This document shows positions 25,362 through 33,959 of a stretch of 64,000 nucleotides of DNA, piece by piece. Source of the DNA: Pseudonocardia parietis (GTDB lineage Bacteria; Actinomycetota; Actinomycetes; Mycobacteriales; Pseudonocardiaceae). The stretch's first letter is position 1; every line of letters starts with the position of its first letter. The stretch spans positions 5,394,001-5,458,000 of the forward strand of contig NZ_JAGINU010000001.1 of assembly GCF_017876315.1 (NCBI RefSeq), in the 5' to 3' direction. The notes under the pieces were generated by a model. That model ran no database searches. It was not told where the DNA came from and saw only the letters and a program-made list of their open reading frames with translations. The position numbers and the translations under genes are program-made.

Positions 25362-26269
25362 GTACCACCCGCCCGGACGACGACCGGGTCGTCCTGCAGG
25401 CCCGCGACGTCCGGTTCGACTTCGCCGGCCTGCGCACCGACTGGATCCCCGGCGAGCCGTTCGCCTCCCACGTCATCGACGTGCTGCACCTGCTGCTCCC
25501 CGAGGGCGAGCGCTGGTTCGTCGAGGTGTTCTCCCAGGTACTGCCCATGGTGCACGACGAGGCCCTCGCGGAGGACGTCCGCGGCTTCATCGGGCAGGAG
25601 GCGATGCACGCGGCCTCGCACCAGGGAGCGCTGGACCACCTGCTCGACGCCGGCGTGGACGTCTCCCGGTTCGTCGAGCAGGTCGAGTGGATCTTCAGCG
25701 AGCTGCTGGGCGAGCGTGGGCTGACCGGTGCCGAAGCCCGGGAGTGGCTGGTCGAGCGGGTCGGGCTGATCGCGGCGGTCGAGCACTTCACGGCGGTGCT
25801 GGGCGACTGGATCCTGCACTCCCCCGAGCTCGACGCGGCGGGCGCGGACGCCGAGATGCTGGACATGCTGCGCTGGCACGGCGCGGAGGAGGTCGAGCAC
25901 CGCAGCGTCGCGCACGACCTGTACACCCATCTCGACGGCCGGTACCTGCGCCGGGTCCGGGCCATGCTGGTCGGCGGGCCTGCGCTGGCCAAGCTCTGGA
26001 CGGACGGCACCGCGCAGCTGTGTGCGCGGGACCCGCAGCTGCGTGGGACGCCGCAGCGCCGGACCCGCCTGCGGGACTACGTGCGCGCGGCCCGGCGCGG
26101 GCTGGTGCCCGGGCCGTGGGTGTTCGCGAGAGCGGTGCTGACCTACCTGAACCCCCGGTTCCACCCGGCACGCCACGGCGACACCGACGCCGCCATCGCC
26201 TACCTGGCCGTGTCGCCCGCCGCCCGGCGCGCCGACGGTCGCGGGGACGGTCGCGAGGACACAGCATGA
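25358..26269 (+). CDS. PF10118 protein with diiron-like residue pattern
   Basis: A 303-residue protein of the family called predicted metal-dependent hydrolase (PF10118/COG3687). The visible metal-ligand candidates are Glu51 or Glu56 (GERWFVEVF), Glu81 and His84 (GQEAMHAASH), Glu142 (AAVEHFTA) and Glu178 and His181 (GAEEVEHR). This E, ExxH, E, ExxH order is that of ferritin-like diiron oxygenases. GTG 25358 overlaps the EphD-like stop, with AAAGGAG upstream, and its own stop overlaps the reductase start. A diiron oxygenase fed by that reductase is plausible; a hydrolase remains the annotated alternative. Confidence 0.8.
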   Translation: MSTTRPDDDRVVLQARDVRFDFAGLRTDWIPGEPFASHVIDVLHLLLPEGERWFVEVFSQVLPMVHDEALAEDVRGFIGQEAMHAASHQGALDHLLDAGVDVSRFVEQVEWIFSELLGERGLTGAEAREWLVERVGLIAAVEHFTAVLGDWILHSPELDAAGADAEMLDMLRWHGAEEVEHRSVAHDLYTHLDGRYLRRVRAMLVGGPALAKLWTDGTAQLCARDPQLRGTPQRRTRLRDYVRAARRGLVPGPWVFARAVLTYLNPRFHPARHGDTDAAIAYLAVSPAARRADGRGDGREDTA

Positions 26270-27300
26270 GTACAGCACCCCCGCCGTACCCGAACCCCGC
26301 CGCGACGGCGCTCGCGGCGATCACCACCGTCAGCCAGCGGATGGCGGTCCGCAGCGGCCGGCGACGCCGCCCGGCCGGGCCGGTGGAGCGGACGCTGCAG
26401 GTCGAGGTGCGTGCGGTGCGGCGGCCGTGCCCGGACGTCGCCGTGCTCGACCTCGTCCCGATCACATCGGCACCGCTGCCCGGGTGGGGCCCGGGCGCGC
26501 ACGTCGACGTCGAGCTCCCCTCCGGTCTGCTCCGTCAGTACTCGCTGTGCGGCGACCCGGCGGACCGCTCGGCGTACCGGATCGCGGTGCGCGCGGTGCC
26601 GGGCGGTGCCGGATCGGCCGAGGTGCACGCGCTGACCCCCGGGGCACGGTTGCGGCTGCGCGGTCCGCGCAACGCGTTCCCGCTGGCCACGGCGCCGTCC
26701 TACCTGTTCCTGGCCGGCGGCATCGGGATCACCCCGATCGCGCCGATGGTGCGCGCGGCGCACGCGGCCGGCCTGCCGTGGCGGCTCGTCCACACCGGAC
26801 GCGACCTGGCGTCGATGCCGCTCTCCGGCGAGCTGGCCGCGCTCGCCCCGGACCGGGTGGTGCGCCGCCCGGACGACGGCGGCGTCCCCCGCCCCGAGCA
26901 GCTGCTGTCCGGTGTGGACGCCGATGCGGCGGTCTACTGCTGCGGGCCACCCCCGATGATCGAGGCGGTGCGCCGCGCGCTGCCGGCAGCGCAGCGGTTC
27001 CACTCCGAGCGGTTCTCCCCACCGCCGATCCGCGACGGGCGGCCGTTCACCGTGCGGATCGTGGGCGGCCCGGAGGTCACCGTGCCCGCGGACCGGTCCG
27101 CGCTCGACGCGGTCCGCGAAATACGCCCGGAGGTGCCGTACTCGTGCCGGCAGGGGTTCTGCGGGACCTGCCACGTCCGGCTGGTCGCGGGGACGACGAC
27201 GATCGACCCCACCCGCCCCGATCCGGCAGGCCCCGGCCGCACCGCGCTGTGCGTCGGCCGGGCGGAGGGCGATGGGGTCACGGTGGACCTCGGTCGCTGA
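26266..27300 (+). CDS. Ferredoxin reductase with [2Fe-2S] domain (PDR type)
   Basis: A 344-residue electron-transfer flavoprotein arranged like phthalate dioxygenase reductase: a flavin-binding barrel (about 45-145, with LRQYSLCGDP), an NAD(P)H domain (FLAGGIGITPIAP; CCGPPPMI) and a C-terminal plant-type ferredoxin. The cluster ligands are Cys294, Cys299, Cys302 and Cys329 (C-x4-C-x2-C-x26-C). It should carry electrons from NAD(P)H to an oxygenase. ATG 26266 overlaps the stop of the PF10118 gene (ATGA), which strongly suggests that protein is its partner. Confidence 0.92.
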   Translation: MSTAPPPYPNPAATALAAITTVSQRMAVRSGRRRRPAGPVERTLQVEVRAVRRPCPDVAVLDLVPITSAPLPGWGPGAHVDVELPSGLLRQYSLCGDPADRSAYRIAVRAVPGGAGSAEVHALTPGARLRLRGPRNAFPLATAPSYLFLAGGIGITPIAPMVRAAHAAGLPWRLVHTGRDLASMPLSGELAALAPDRVVRRPDDGGVPRPEQLLSGVDADAAVYCCGPPPMIEAVRRALPAAQRFHSERFSPPPIRDGRPFTVRIVGGPEVTVPADRSALDAVREIRPEVPYSCRQGFCGTCHVRLVAGTTTIDPTRPDPAGPGRTALCVGRAEGDGVTVDLGR

Positions 27301-27383
27301 TGCTCGCTCCCTTGTCCCGGCTCAGCTCACCGGCGACGAACAGGGCGATGTCGCAGCGGAGCGGGCCCGTACGCTCGGTGGTG

Positions 27384-27992
27384 ATGACCTCCTCACCGGC
27401 ACGATCACCGCGGCGGATGACGCCGCAGGCACGGCGGGCCCAGCTGGTGTCCGCGGCGCTGGATCTCTACGGCCGGCTGTCCCCGGAGGACGTCGGGGTC
27501 GAGGACGTCACGCGTGCCGCCGACGTCTCGCGGGCCCTGTTCTACCGGTACTTCTCCGGGGTCGAGGAGCTGCAGGTCGCGGCGCTGGGCACCATCGTCG
27601 ACGAGCTCGTGTCGCGGATAGCGCTCTCCGGCGACGGACCGCTGAACGCGCAGCTGGCAGCGGTGCTGGACGTGTTCCTCGACGTGGTCGAACGGCACGC
27701 CCGCGCCTACGTGGCCCTGCTGCGCAGCGGCTCGGTGGTCTCGACCGGGGCGACCGACGCGCTCGTCGACGGGGTCCGGGACCACATGGTGGATCTGCTG
27801 TGCGTGCGCGGCGGGGTGCCGGACCCCACGCCGCTGCAGCTGATGACGCTGCGCGGATGGGTCGCGCTCGTCGAGGGGTCGGCGCTGTCCTGGCTGGAGG
27901 CGGGCCGTGAACCCGATCGCGGCGAGCTGCGGGACTGGCTGGTGGAGCAGCTCTTCGCGATGCTGGCGGTGACCCTCGGCCGCTCCTCCTGA
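27384..27992 (+). CDS. TetR-family regulator
   Basis: A 202-residue regulator. The helix-turn-helix is near residues 30-55 (VEDVTRAADVSRALFYRYFSG). The C-terminal helices are of the general TetR type. It starts 84 bp after the reductase stop and on the same strand, and may control the upstream operon. Start ATG 27384 is used; a GTG one codon earlier lies 6 nt after TACGCT, so a leaderless start at 27381 is possible, and ATG 27417 is another option. It converges on the glycosidase gene. Confidence 0.82.
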   Translation: MTSSPARSPRRMTPQARRAQLVSAALDLYGRLSPEDVGVEDVTRAADVSRALFYRYFSGVEELQVAALGTIVDELVSRIALSGDGPLNAQLAAVLDVFLDVVERHARAYVALLRSGSVVSTGATDALVDGVRDHMVDLLCVRGGVPDPTPLQLMTLRGWVALVEGSALSWLEAGREPDRGELRDWLVEQLFAMLAVTLGRSS

Positions 27993-28007
27993 GCGGCCGG
28001 CGCCGGC

Positions 28008-29372
28008 TCAGCCCTCGACGATCCCGATGGCGTTCGGGACCGGCCGCTGGGCGTCCTCGGACGGGCGGTTCACCACCTGACCGCGGTACACCAGCGTCGA
28101 GGAGCCGCCGCCGTCGAGGTTGACGCCGTCGACGGCGCCGGCCCGGCGCAGCTGCTCGGCGGTCTCCGCGAGGGTGAGGCCGGCACTGGTGGAGTCGCGG
28201 CCGTCGGCGGTGAGCAGCACCAGGCGTCCGTCCTCGGTGACGCCGGCGGCGCTGCGCGGGTCGCGGGACGCCGTGTCGAGGCCGGGGACGGGGGCGCCGT
28301 CGCGCAGGACCGGGCTGCCGCCGACCGCGGTCTCGGCCTCCGCACCGGACCCGGTGGTGACCCGCTGCCGGACCGTGACCCGGTCGCCGACGGCGAGCCC
28401 GCGCAGCGCGGCCGCACCCTCGTCGCGGCCGGCGAGGATCTGCTCGCCCGCGGGGATCGGGCCGCTGCCGGGCGGGCGGACGGCGGTGACCCGGTCGTCG
28501 CGGACCACGACCTCGACCCGGTCCGGCGCGCACGGGGCGTCCCGGTCGGTGTCGCTGCCGCACAGGGCCGCGGCCCGGTCGCCGTTCCAGTCGGCGGTGA
28601 ACAGCCCGATGCCGCCGACCGGGACCGCGTAGGCGTTGAGCGAGCGGATCGGCAACGTGCCCCCGGGCCCGACGGCCGACGCCACGAGGGTGAGCCGGTC
28701 CAGCCGGGGGGTGCCGCCGGCGTCGATCGTGAGGGCGTCCCCGGGCTCGCTGCCGGGGACCGCCGGTGCGAGCCGCCGCCCGGGCGGGACCGCGGAGGTG
28801 AGCATCCTGCCGTCCCGGACCGACGGCCCGGCGGGTGCGTTGCTGCGCGCGAGATCGAAGAAGTCGCCGTTGACGGCGGCGACCGTGCCGCCCCGCTCGG
28901 CGTGCACCGGCACGGTCGCCCGCTCCCCCACGCTCGCTCCGGTGAGCAGCGTGGCGCGGATGCTCGACCGGCGCAGGTCGGCCACCACGACGTCGGTGGT
29001 CACCGGTCCCGCCGGGGTGGCGATCCGCTCCTCGCGGTGGGTGACGGCCGGTGCCCGCTGCGCCGCGGAGTCCCGGGCTCCGGGTGCCGTGAGGGTGCCG
29101 CTCGAGACCTCGGGCGCCGGAAGGGCGCCGCGGGCGGCACCCCGCACGGGCCCCGCGGCACCCCCGGCCCCGGCTCGGTCCCCGCTCGTCGCGGCGACGG
29201 CATTCTGCGCTGACCCGGACCCACCGGACCCACCGGCGACGCCGGCGTGCGCGGCGAGATCACCGGAGGACGCGACGGTGGCCGGCCCACCGCCGACGGA
29301 GGACGGGACCAGCGCGCAGACGACGGCCGCGCCCAGCAGCGCCGCGCTCCGCCCGTGCACCCGTCCCGCCAT
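28008..29372 (-). CDS. Secreted phosphodiester glycosidase family protein
   Basis: A 454-residue exported protein. An N-terminal signal peptide (RSAALLGAAVVCALVPSSVGG) is followed by about 80 residues of Gly/Ala/Ser-rich linker. The body is a NAGPA-type phosphodiester glycosidase domain, with AAVNGDFFDL near the middle and the C-terminal signature DGVNLDGGGSSTLV. Such enzymes act on sugar-phosphate diesters or exopolysaccharide and work outside the cell. It stands alone and converges on the TetR gene. The substrate is unknown. Confidence 0.85.
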   Translation of the reverse strand: MAGRVHGRSAALLGAAVVCALVPSSVGGGPATVASSGDLAAHAGVAGGSGGSGSAQNAVAATSGDRAGAGGAAGPVRGAARGALPAPEVSSGTLTAPGARDSAAQRAPAVTHREERIATPAGPVTTDVVVADLRRSSIRATLLTGASVGERATVPVHAERGGTVAAVNGDFFDLARSNAPAGPSVRDGRMLTSAVPPGRRLAPAVPGSEPGDALTIDAGGTPRLDRLTLVASAVGPGGTLPIRSLNAYAVPVGGIGLFTADWNGDRAAALCGSDTDRDAPCAPDRVEVVVRDDRVTAVRPPGSGPIPAGEQILAGRDEGAAALRGLAVGDRVTVRQRVTTGSGAEAETAVGGSPVLRDGAPVPGLDTASRDPRSAAGVTEDGRLVLLTADGRDSTSAGLTLAETAEQLRRAGAVDGVNLDGGGSSTLVYRGQVVNRPSEDAQRPVPNAIGIVEG

Positions 29373-29522
29373 GACTGCTCCCCCGGTCGACGACCAACCG
29401 GGGCCGACATGATCACGGAAGCGGGGGTGCGGGCCGCCGGGCCCGGCCCGGGAACGCCGGATTCACCAGGTCGTGGGTCGCCTACCCGTGGCGCGGCGCG
29501 AGCGCAGTCACCGCCGCACGTT

Positions 29523-29589
29523 CATGATCCGCGTTTCGGGAGTCCCGGGTGCGGCCCGCGCCGCCCCGGCTCCCAGGACGCGGATCATG
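29523..29589 (-). terminator. Long nested palindrome after flavin monooxygenase
   Basis: Arms CATGATCCGCGT (29523-29534) and ACGCGGATCATG (29578-29589) are perfect 12-bp complements. An inner pair (GGGAG/CTCCC) extends the hairpin. It begins 1 bp after the monooxygenase stop on the minus strand and probably terminates that operon. The size and nested form resemble the palindromes at 41678 and 48173. Confidence 0.6.
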
Positions 29590-29590
29590 G

Positions 29591-30973
29591 TCAGGGGCGG
29601 CCCGCTCGCAGCGCGCGGTACCCGGCCGCGGGGTGGTCGGACGCGAGGCGGGCGCCGTCGCCGGTGCCGTAGCGCTCGCGCAGGGTGGCCCCGGCGGCGT
29701 CGTCCTGGCCGGGGACCCGTCCGCGCCGGCGCAGTTCCGGCACCACGTGGGTGACGACGTCGGCCATCGTCCCCGGCGTCACCGCGTAGGCGAGGTTGAA
29801 CCCGTCCAGGTCCGCCTCGTCGGCCCAGCGTTCCAGCTCGTCGGCGACCGTCGACCCGGATCCGACGACGACCGGTCCCCGCCCGCCGACCGTGACGAAC
29901 TCGGCGAGCTCGCCGACCGTCCAGTCCCGGTCCGGCCCGGTGAACGACGCCAGCGCCGAGCGCGTCGCGTCGGTCTGCACGTACTCGAGCTTCTCCTCCG
30001 GCGACGCCCCCGCGAGGTCCACACCGGACCACCCGCCGAACAGCGCCAGCGCGGCCTGCGGGTCGGTCAGTGCCAGGTACTCCTCGAGGGTCGCCCGCGC
30101 GGCCTCGTCGGACTCCCCGGCGATCGCGGTCAGCATCGCGAAGATCTTCACCGACCGCGGGTCGCGGCCCGCCTTCTCCGCCTCGAGCCGGACCGCGTCC
30201 ACCGAGCGGCGCACCACCGCGGGCGACGGGCCCGACACGAACACGGCCTCGGCGTGCGTCCCGGCGAACCGGGCCCCGCGCGGCGACGCGCCTGCCTGGA
30301 AGATCACCGGGGTGCGCTGCGGCGACGGCGCGGACAGGAACGGGCCGGGCACGTCGAACCAGCGCCCGTGGTGCCCGATGTCGTGGACCTCGGCCGGATC
30401 GGTGAAGACCCCGGTCGCCCTGTCGCGGACGACGGCGTCGTCGGTCCAGGAGCCCTCCCACAGCTTGTAGCAGACCTCCAGGAACTCCTCGGCGAGCTCG
30501 TAGCGGTCGTCGTGCGGGATCTGCCCGGACCGGCCGAGGTTGCGTGCCGCGGAGTCCAGGTAGGACGTGACGACGTTCCACGCCACCCGGCCCCGGGTGA
30601 GGTGGTCGAGGGTCGCGAACCTGCGCGCCAGCGCGTACGGGTGCTCGTAGGCGACCGAGACGGTCACCCCGAACCCGAGCCGCGAGGTCACCCCGGCCAT
30701 CGCCGGGACCAGCAGCAGCGGATCGACCATCGGCACCTGCGCGGCGGCCCGGACGGCCGCGTCACGGGAGCCGCCGTACACGTCGTAGACCCCGAGCACG
30801 TCGGCCAGGAACAGCGCGTCGAATCCGCCGTCCTCCAGCATCCGGGCCAGCGACGTCCAGTGCTCCAGGTCGGTGTAGCGGTGCCCCTCGTCCGACGGGT
30901 GGCGCCACAGCCCGGCGGACTGGTGCCCGACGCAGCCCATGTCGAAGGCGTTGAGCAGGATACGGCGGGTCAT
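29591..30973 (-). CDS. Flavin-dependent monooxygenase, NtaA/SnaA/DszA type
   Basis: A 460-residue bacterial-luciferase-like (LLM class) monooxygenase. It starts RRILLNAFDMGCVGHQSAGLW, has the family segment ARRFATLDHLTRGRVAWNVVTS, the NLGR motif, and FQAGASPRGARFAGTHAEAVF. Members use reduced FMN from a separate reductase to oxidise sulfur, nitrogen or carbon centres. The preceding gene is an MHS transporter overlapping by ATGA, and the operon is headed by a Cys-containing leader peptide, so an organosulfur substrate is likely but inferred. No flavin reductase is adjacent. Confidence 0.9.
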   Translation of the reverse strand: MTRRILLNAFDMGCVGHQSAGLWRHPSDEGHRYTDLEHWTSLARMLEDGGFDALFLADVLGVYDVYGGSRDAAVRAAAQVPMVDPLLLVPAMAGVTSRLGFGVTVSVAYEHPYALARRFATLDHLTRGRVAWNVVTSYLDSAARNLGRSGQIPHDDRYELAEEFLEVCYKLWEGSWTDDAVVRDRATGVFTDPAEVHDIGHHGRWFDVPGPFLSAPSPQRTPVIFQAGASPRGARFAGTHAEAVFVSGPSPAVVRRSVDAVRLEAEKAGRDPRSVKIFAMLTAIAGESDEAARATLEEYLALTDPQAALALFGGWSGVDLAGASPEEKLEYVQTDATRSALASFTGPDRDWTVGELAEFVTVGGRGPVVVGSGSTVADELERWADEADLDGFNLAYAVTPGTMADVVTHVVPELRRRGRVPGQDDAAGATLRERYGTGDGARLASDHPAAGYRALRAGRP

Positions 30974-32301
30974 GCGGCGACTTCCTCCCGGTCGGGGGTG
31001 CGGCGCAGGCCGGTCCGGTGGGTCTCCCGGGACAGCACGGTGCACGTGATCGTGATGGCGAACAGCAGGACGAAGTATCCCCAGATCAGCCAGGGCCGCC
31101 CGTCCCCGGCCAGCAACAGCGCGGTCGCGACCAGCGGCGTCGTCCCGCCGATCACGGACCCGATCTGGTAGCCGAGCGAGGCGCCGCTGTAGCGGACGCG
31201 GGTGTCGAACAGCTCGCTGTACCAGGCGGCCTGCGGACCGTACATGGCGTCGTGGAACAGGTTCACCAGTACCACCATCGCGACGATGATCAGCGCGGTC
31301 GAGCCGGTGTCGAGCAGCAGGAAGAACACCCCGAGGAACAGCGGGGCCCCGATCGCACCGACCAGGTAGACGGGTTTGCGGCCGACCCGGTCGGACAGGA
31401 TCGCCCACAGCGGTGTCGAGAACAGCCCGATCGCGGAGGCGACGATGACGGCGGTCAGCCCGGCTCCCTCGGAGGCGTCGGGACCCTGCGCGAGGTAGGT
31501 CAGCGCGAACGTCGTCGCGAGGATGTAGACCGAGTTCTGCGCGATCCGGGTACCGATCGTCAGCAGCACCGTGCGCCATTCGGTGCGCAGCACCTCCACC
31601 ACGGGGCGGCGGGCCAGCGTGCCCGCCTCGCGGGCCGCGGTGAACACGGCCGGGTCGGTCAGCGTCAACCGGATCGCCAGGCCGACGACCACCAGGACGA
31701 AGCTGAGCAGGAACGGGATCCGCCAGGCACCGGCGAGGAACGCCTCCTTCCCGGCGATCCCGAGCACCGAGGCGTACACCCCGGACGCGAGCAGCATTCC
31801 GGCCGACGAGCCGATCTGCGGGAAGCTGCCGTACAGGCCGCGCCTGGTCTCGGTCTCGGCGTGCTCGACGGCCATCAGGACCGCGCCCGCCCACTCGGCG
31901 CCGACCGCCAGCCCCTGCAGCAGCCGCAGGACGACCAACAGCAGCGGCGCGAACAGTCCCGCCGTCGGGTAGGTGGGCAGCAGGCCGATCAGCGTCGTCG
32001 CGGCCCCCATCAGGACCAGCGACCCGACGAGCACGGCGCGCCGGCCGATCCGGTCACCGAGGTGGCCCGCGACGACCGCGCCGATCGGCCGGGCACCGAA
32101 CCCGGCGGCATAGGTGGCGAACGACGCCAGCACCCCGGTCGCCGGGTCGACGTCGGAGAAGAACAGCGGGCCGAACACCAGTGCCGCGGCGGTCGCGTAG
32201 AGGTAGAAGTCGTACCACTCGATGGTGGTGCCGATCAGGCTGGCGACGGCGGCGCGGCGCGGGGTGGCACCGGGGCGCGCGGCGGTGGACGTGCTGGACA
32301 C
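30970..32301 (-). CDS. MFS transporter, metabolite:H+ symporter (MHS) family
   Basis: A 443-residue transporter with 12 predicted helices. The start ASLIGTTIEWYDFYLYATAAAL is diagnostic for the MHS group (shikimate, alpha-ketoglutarate and proline/betaine porters), and GHLGDRIGRRAVL is the MFS loop 2-3 motif. It should carry an organic acid or zwitterion by proton symport. It is the first structural gene of the operon with the flavin monooxygenase; a leader peptide and hairpin lie upstream. The substrate is inferred to be that of the monooxygenase. Confidence 0.9.
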   Translation of the reverse strand: MSSTSTAARPGATPRRAAVASLIGTTIEWYDFYLYATAAALVFGPLFFSDVDPATGVLASFATYAAGFGARPIGAVVAGHLGDRIGRRAVLVGSLVLMGAATTLIGLLPTYPTAGLFAPLLLVVLRLLQGLAVGAEWAGAVLMAVEHAETETRRGLYGSFPQIGSSAGMLLASGVYASVLGIAGKEAFLAGAWRIPFLLSFVLVVVGLAIRLTLTDPAVFTAAREAGTLARRPVVEVLRTEWRTVLLTIGTRIAQNSVYILATTFALTYLAQGPDASEGAGLTAVIVASAIGLFSTPLWAILSDRVGRKPVYLVGAIGAPLFLGVFFLLLDTGSTALIIVAMVVLVNLFHDAMYGPQAAWYSELFDTRVRYSGASLGYQIGSVIGGTTPLVATALLLAGDGRPWLIWGYFVLLFAITITCTVLSRETHRTGLRRTPDREEVAA

Positions 32302-32322
32302 GGGTGACCTGCCTGGGGTGGG

Positions 32323-32340
32323 CGGACCGGAGACGGTCCG
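32323..32340 (-). terminator. Possible attenuator hairpin
   Basis: CGGACCG (32323-32329) pairs with CGGTCCG (32334-32340) through a 4-nt loop. It sits between the leader peptide stop and the MHS transporter start, 21 bp before the latter, where it could sequester the start region or stop transcription. No U-run is present. Function is inferred from its place. Confidence 0.4.
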
Positions 32341-32364
32341 GTGTGGATGGTGACCGGGGCTGGG

Positions 32365-32436
32365 TCAGCGACAGGCGTGCGACGACAGCCGGCCGTGGTC
32401 CAACCACCGCCGGCGGGTCAGCTCCGTGCCCTCCAC
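32365..32436 (-). CDS. Actinobacterial Cys leader peptide
   Basis: A 23-residue ORF starting GTG 32436 and ending just after a Cys. Its core LTRRRWLDHGRLSSHACR matches the pattern of the small actinobacterial leader peptides of the form LTxRRxVDLxRxxSxxC that precede sulfur assimilation and sulfonate uptake operons. The position, 63 bp upstream of the MHS transporter, and the hairpin between them fit an attenuator responding to cysteine or sulfur supply. The ribosome site is weak. The resemblance is by pattern recognition, not by search. Confidence 0.6.
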   Translation of the reverse strand: MEGTELTRRRWLDHGRLSSHACR

Positions 32437-32548
32437 GCCGCACAGCCGATCAGACCGGCACTGTCCTGCGCAACGGAGAGTGATCGGAAACGCGCCACCG
32501 CCGTCGCCGCACGGGTGTAGGTCGCCCGCGAGCGGGGAAGCCCCGGTC

Positions 32549-32779
32549 ATGACGGTGGGTGGGGTTCTGCGCCGGGCCGGGCTGCGGGGAGCACAGTTCC
32601 AGTGGCTCTCGGCGGGTTCGGTGGGCCTGTCGATCGGGCTGTGGCTGCGCGCCAAGACGGTCGACCAGGACGAGCGGGGGAACGCCGAGCGCCGGGCGCT
32701 CTTCGTCGGGTTGTGGCCGTCGCTGCTCTGGGTGATCGGCGAGTCGGTGCGACGCGAGGAGAGGGGTGGGCGGTCCTGA
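32549..32779 (+). CDS. Small hypothetical membrane-associated protein
   Basis: A 76-residue protein with two mildly hydrophobic segments: about 16-32 (QFQWLSAGSVGLSIGLW) and about 51-65 (ALFVGLWPSLLWVIGE), separated by a charged DQDERGNAERR turn. The form recalls small conserved actinobacterial proteins of unknown role. ATG 32549 is chosen because upstream codons are low complexity; GAGCGGGGAAG precedes it. It is followed by the DUF1990 gene with a 4-nt stop/start overlap (CTGA). Confidence 0.65.
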   Translation: MTVGGVLRRAGLRGAQFQWLSAGSVGLSIGLWLRAKTVDQDERGNAERRALFVGLWPSLLWVIGESVRREERGGRS

Positions 32780-33510
32780 GCCGGCACGCTCGCCCGTCCG
32801 GGGCGCACCGCGCCACCGACCTCACCCGGCTCACCGGGCTGCCGGTGAACTTCGACCCCGCCGAGGCACCGGCCGCGACCGGCACGCCGGGCTGGCACGT
32901 CGACCACGGGCGCGCCCTCGTCGGCACCGAGCCGCCGGGCGACCCGGTCCCGGGCGGGGACTGGGAGCGCGCCTGCGCGGTGCTGCGCGACTACCAGTTC
33001 ACCGACCACGAACGGCTCCGCGGCTTCTTCCGGCCCGACGACGAGCTGATCGGCCGCGACATGCTCCTCGAGGGGCGGTTCGGTGTGCTGCGCTTCCACC
33101 TGGGGGTGCGGGTCACCGCGGTCGTCGACGAGGTCCGCGACGGCACCCGGGTCTGGGGCTGGACCTACGACACGCTGCGAGGACACCTCGAGCAGGGCCG
33201 GCTCACCTACGAGGTGGTGAAGGACCTCGCGTCCGGCCAGGTGGAGTTCGTGATCCGCGCGTACTCCCGGCCGGCCCGCATCCCGAACCCGGTCTACCGG
33301 CTCGGGTTCGCCCTGTTCGGGCGCGGGGTGCAGCTGGAGTTCTACCATCGGGCAGGTCAGCGGGTCCGTGACCTCGTCGGCGCGGCGCGGGCCGGGCGGC
33401 CCCTTCCGGAACCGGTGCCCGGGCCGGACGGGATCGCCGCCGCGCCGCAGGACAGCCCGCGGCACTGGACCGACGCCGTCGCGGTGCTGGTCCGCCACCC
33501 GGGGGCATGA
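32776..33510 (+). CDS. DUF1990 family protein
   Basis: A protein of about 244 residues. Most of it is a DUF1990 domain (PNPVYRLGFALFGRGVQLEFYHRA and the region with FEVHLGVR-like strands), of unknown function but resembling START-like lipid-binding folds. An N-terminal segment RATDLTRLTGLPVNFDPAEAP precedes the domain. The start is uncertain: no ATG is near, so CTG 32776, overlapping the previous stop with GAGGGG at 9 nt, is used; GTG 32713 is the alternative. It is in a three-gene unit with a small membrane protein and a DUF5313 protein. Confidence 0.72.
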   Translation: MSRHARPSGAHRATDLTRLTGLPVNFDPAEAPAATGTPGWHVDHGRALVGTEPPGDPVPGGDWERACAVLRDYQFTDHERLRGFFRPDDELIGRDMLLEGRFGVLRFHLGVRVTAVVDEVRDGTRVWGWTYDTLRGHLEQGRLTYEVVKDLASGQVEFVIRAYSRPARIPNPVYRLGFALFGRGVQLEFYHRAGQRVRDLVGAARAGRPLPEPVPGPDGIAAAPQDSPRHWTDAVAVLVRHPGA

Positions 33511-33530
33511 ACCGGGAGATGGAGACCGAC

Positions 33531-33941
33531 ATGACTCGCCCGAACCCGTTGCGCTGGCTGGCCTACGCCTTCGGCGCCCGATTGCCCGAGCGGCACCACA
33601 CCTGGGTGCTGCACGACGTCACCTGCCGTACCTGGTGGCTGCGCCATCTCGCCCGGACGACGGTGCAGCTGATCCCGCTGCTCGTGCTGCTCTACCTGGT
33701 CGTCCCGGGGCCGCCCTGGGTGCGGCTCGGCGCGATCACCGCCGGTGCCGTCATCGGCTACTTCTACTCGTTCGTCTACGTGGTCGAGGCGTCGGAGACA
33801 CGGGTGATGAAGGCCGGTTACCCCGTCGGGGCTGCCGCGGCGACCCGGGAGGCGCGCCGGGCCGAGCAGCACGTCGACGCCCGGATGCGCTACGACGAGA
33901 TCCACCGCGACCGGCGCGACCGGGACGACCGCGCCGGCTGA
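33531..33941 (+). CDS. DUF5313 family membrane protein
   Basis: A 136-residue protein resembling the mycobacterial DUF5313 group. It has PLRWLAYAFGARLPERHHTWVLHDV at the N terminus and two membrane helices at about 44-62 and 66-86 (TVQLIPLLVLLYLVVPG; GAITAGAVIGYFYSFVYVV), then a charged tail ending RDRDDRAG. ATG 33531 gives the family-like start MTRPNPLRW with GGAGA 5 nt upstream; ATG 33507 overlaps the DUF1990 stop (ATGA) and could add 8 residues. Function is unknown. Confidence 0.75.
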   Translation: MTRPNPLRWLAYAFGARLPERHHTWVLHDVTCRTWWLRHLARTTVQLIPLLVLLYLVVPGPPWVRLGAITAGAVIGYFYSFVYVVEASETRVMKAGYPVGAAAATREARRAEQHVDARMRYDEIHRDRRDRDDRAG

Positions 33942-33959
33942 CTCGAGCCTGCGCGCAGT

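Noticed and set aside
29591-31894. 767-residue frame covering the flavin monooxygenase and part of the MHS gene
   Set aside because: Only the last 460 residues match a family; the rest overlaps the MHS transporter in another frame. The ATG at 30973, overlapping the MHS stop, is the real start.
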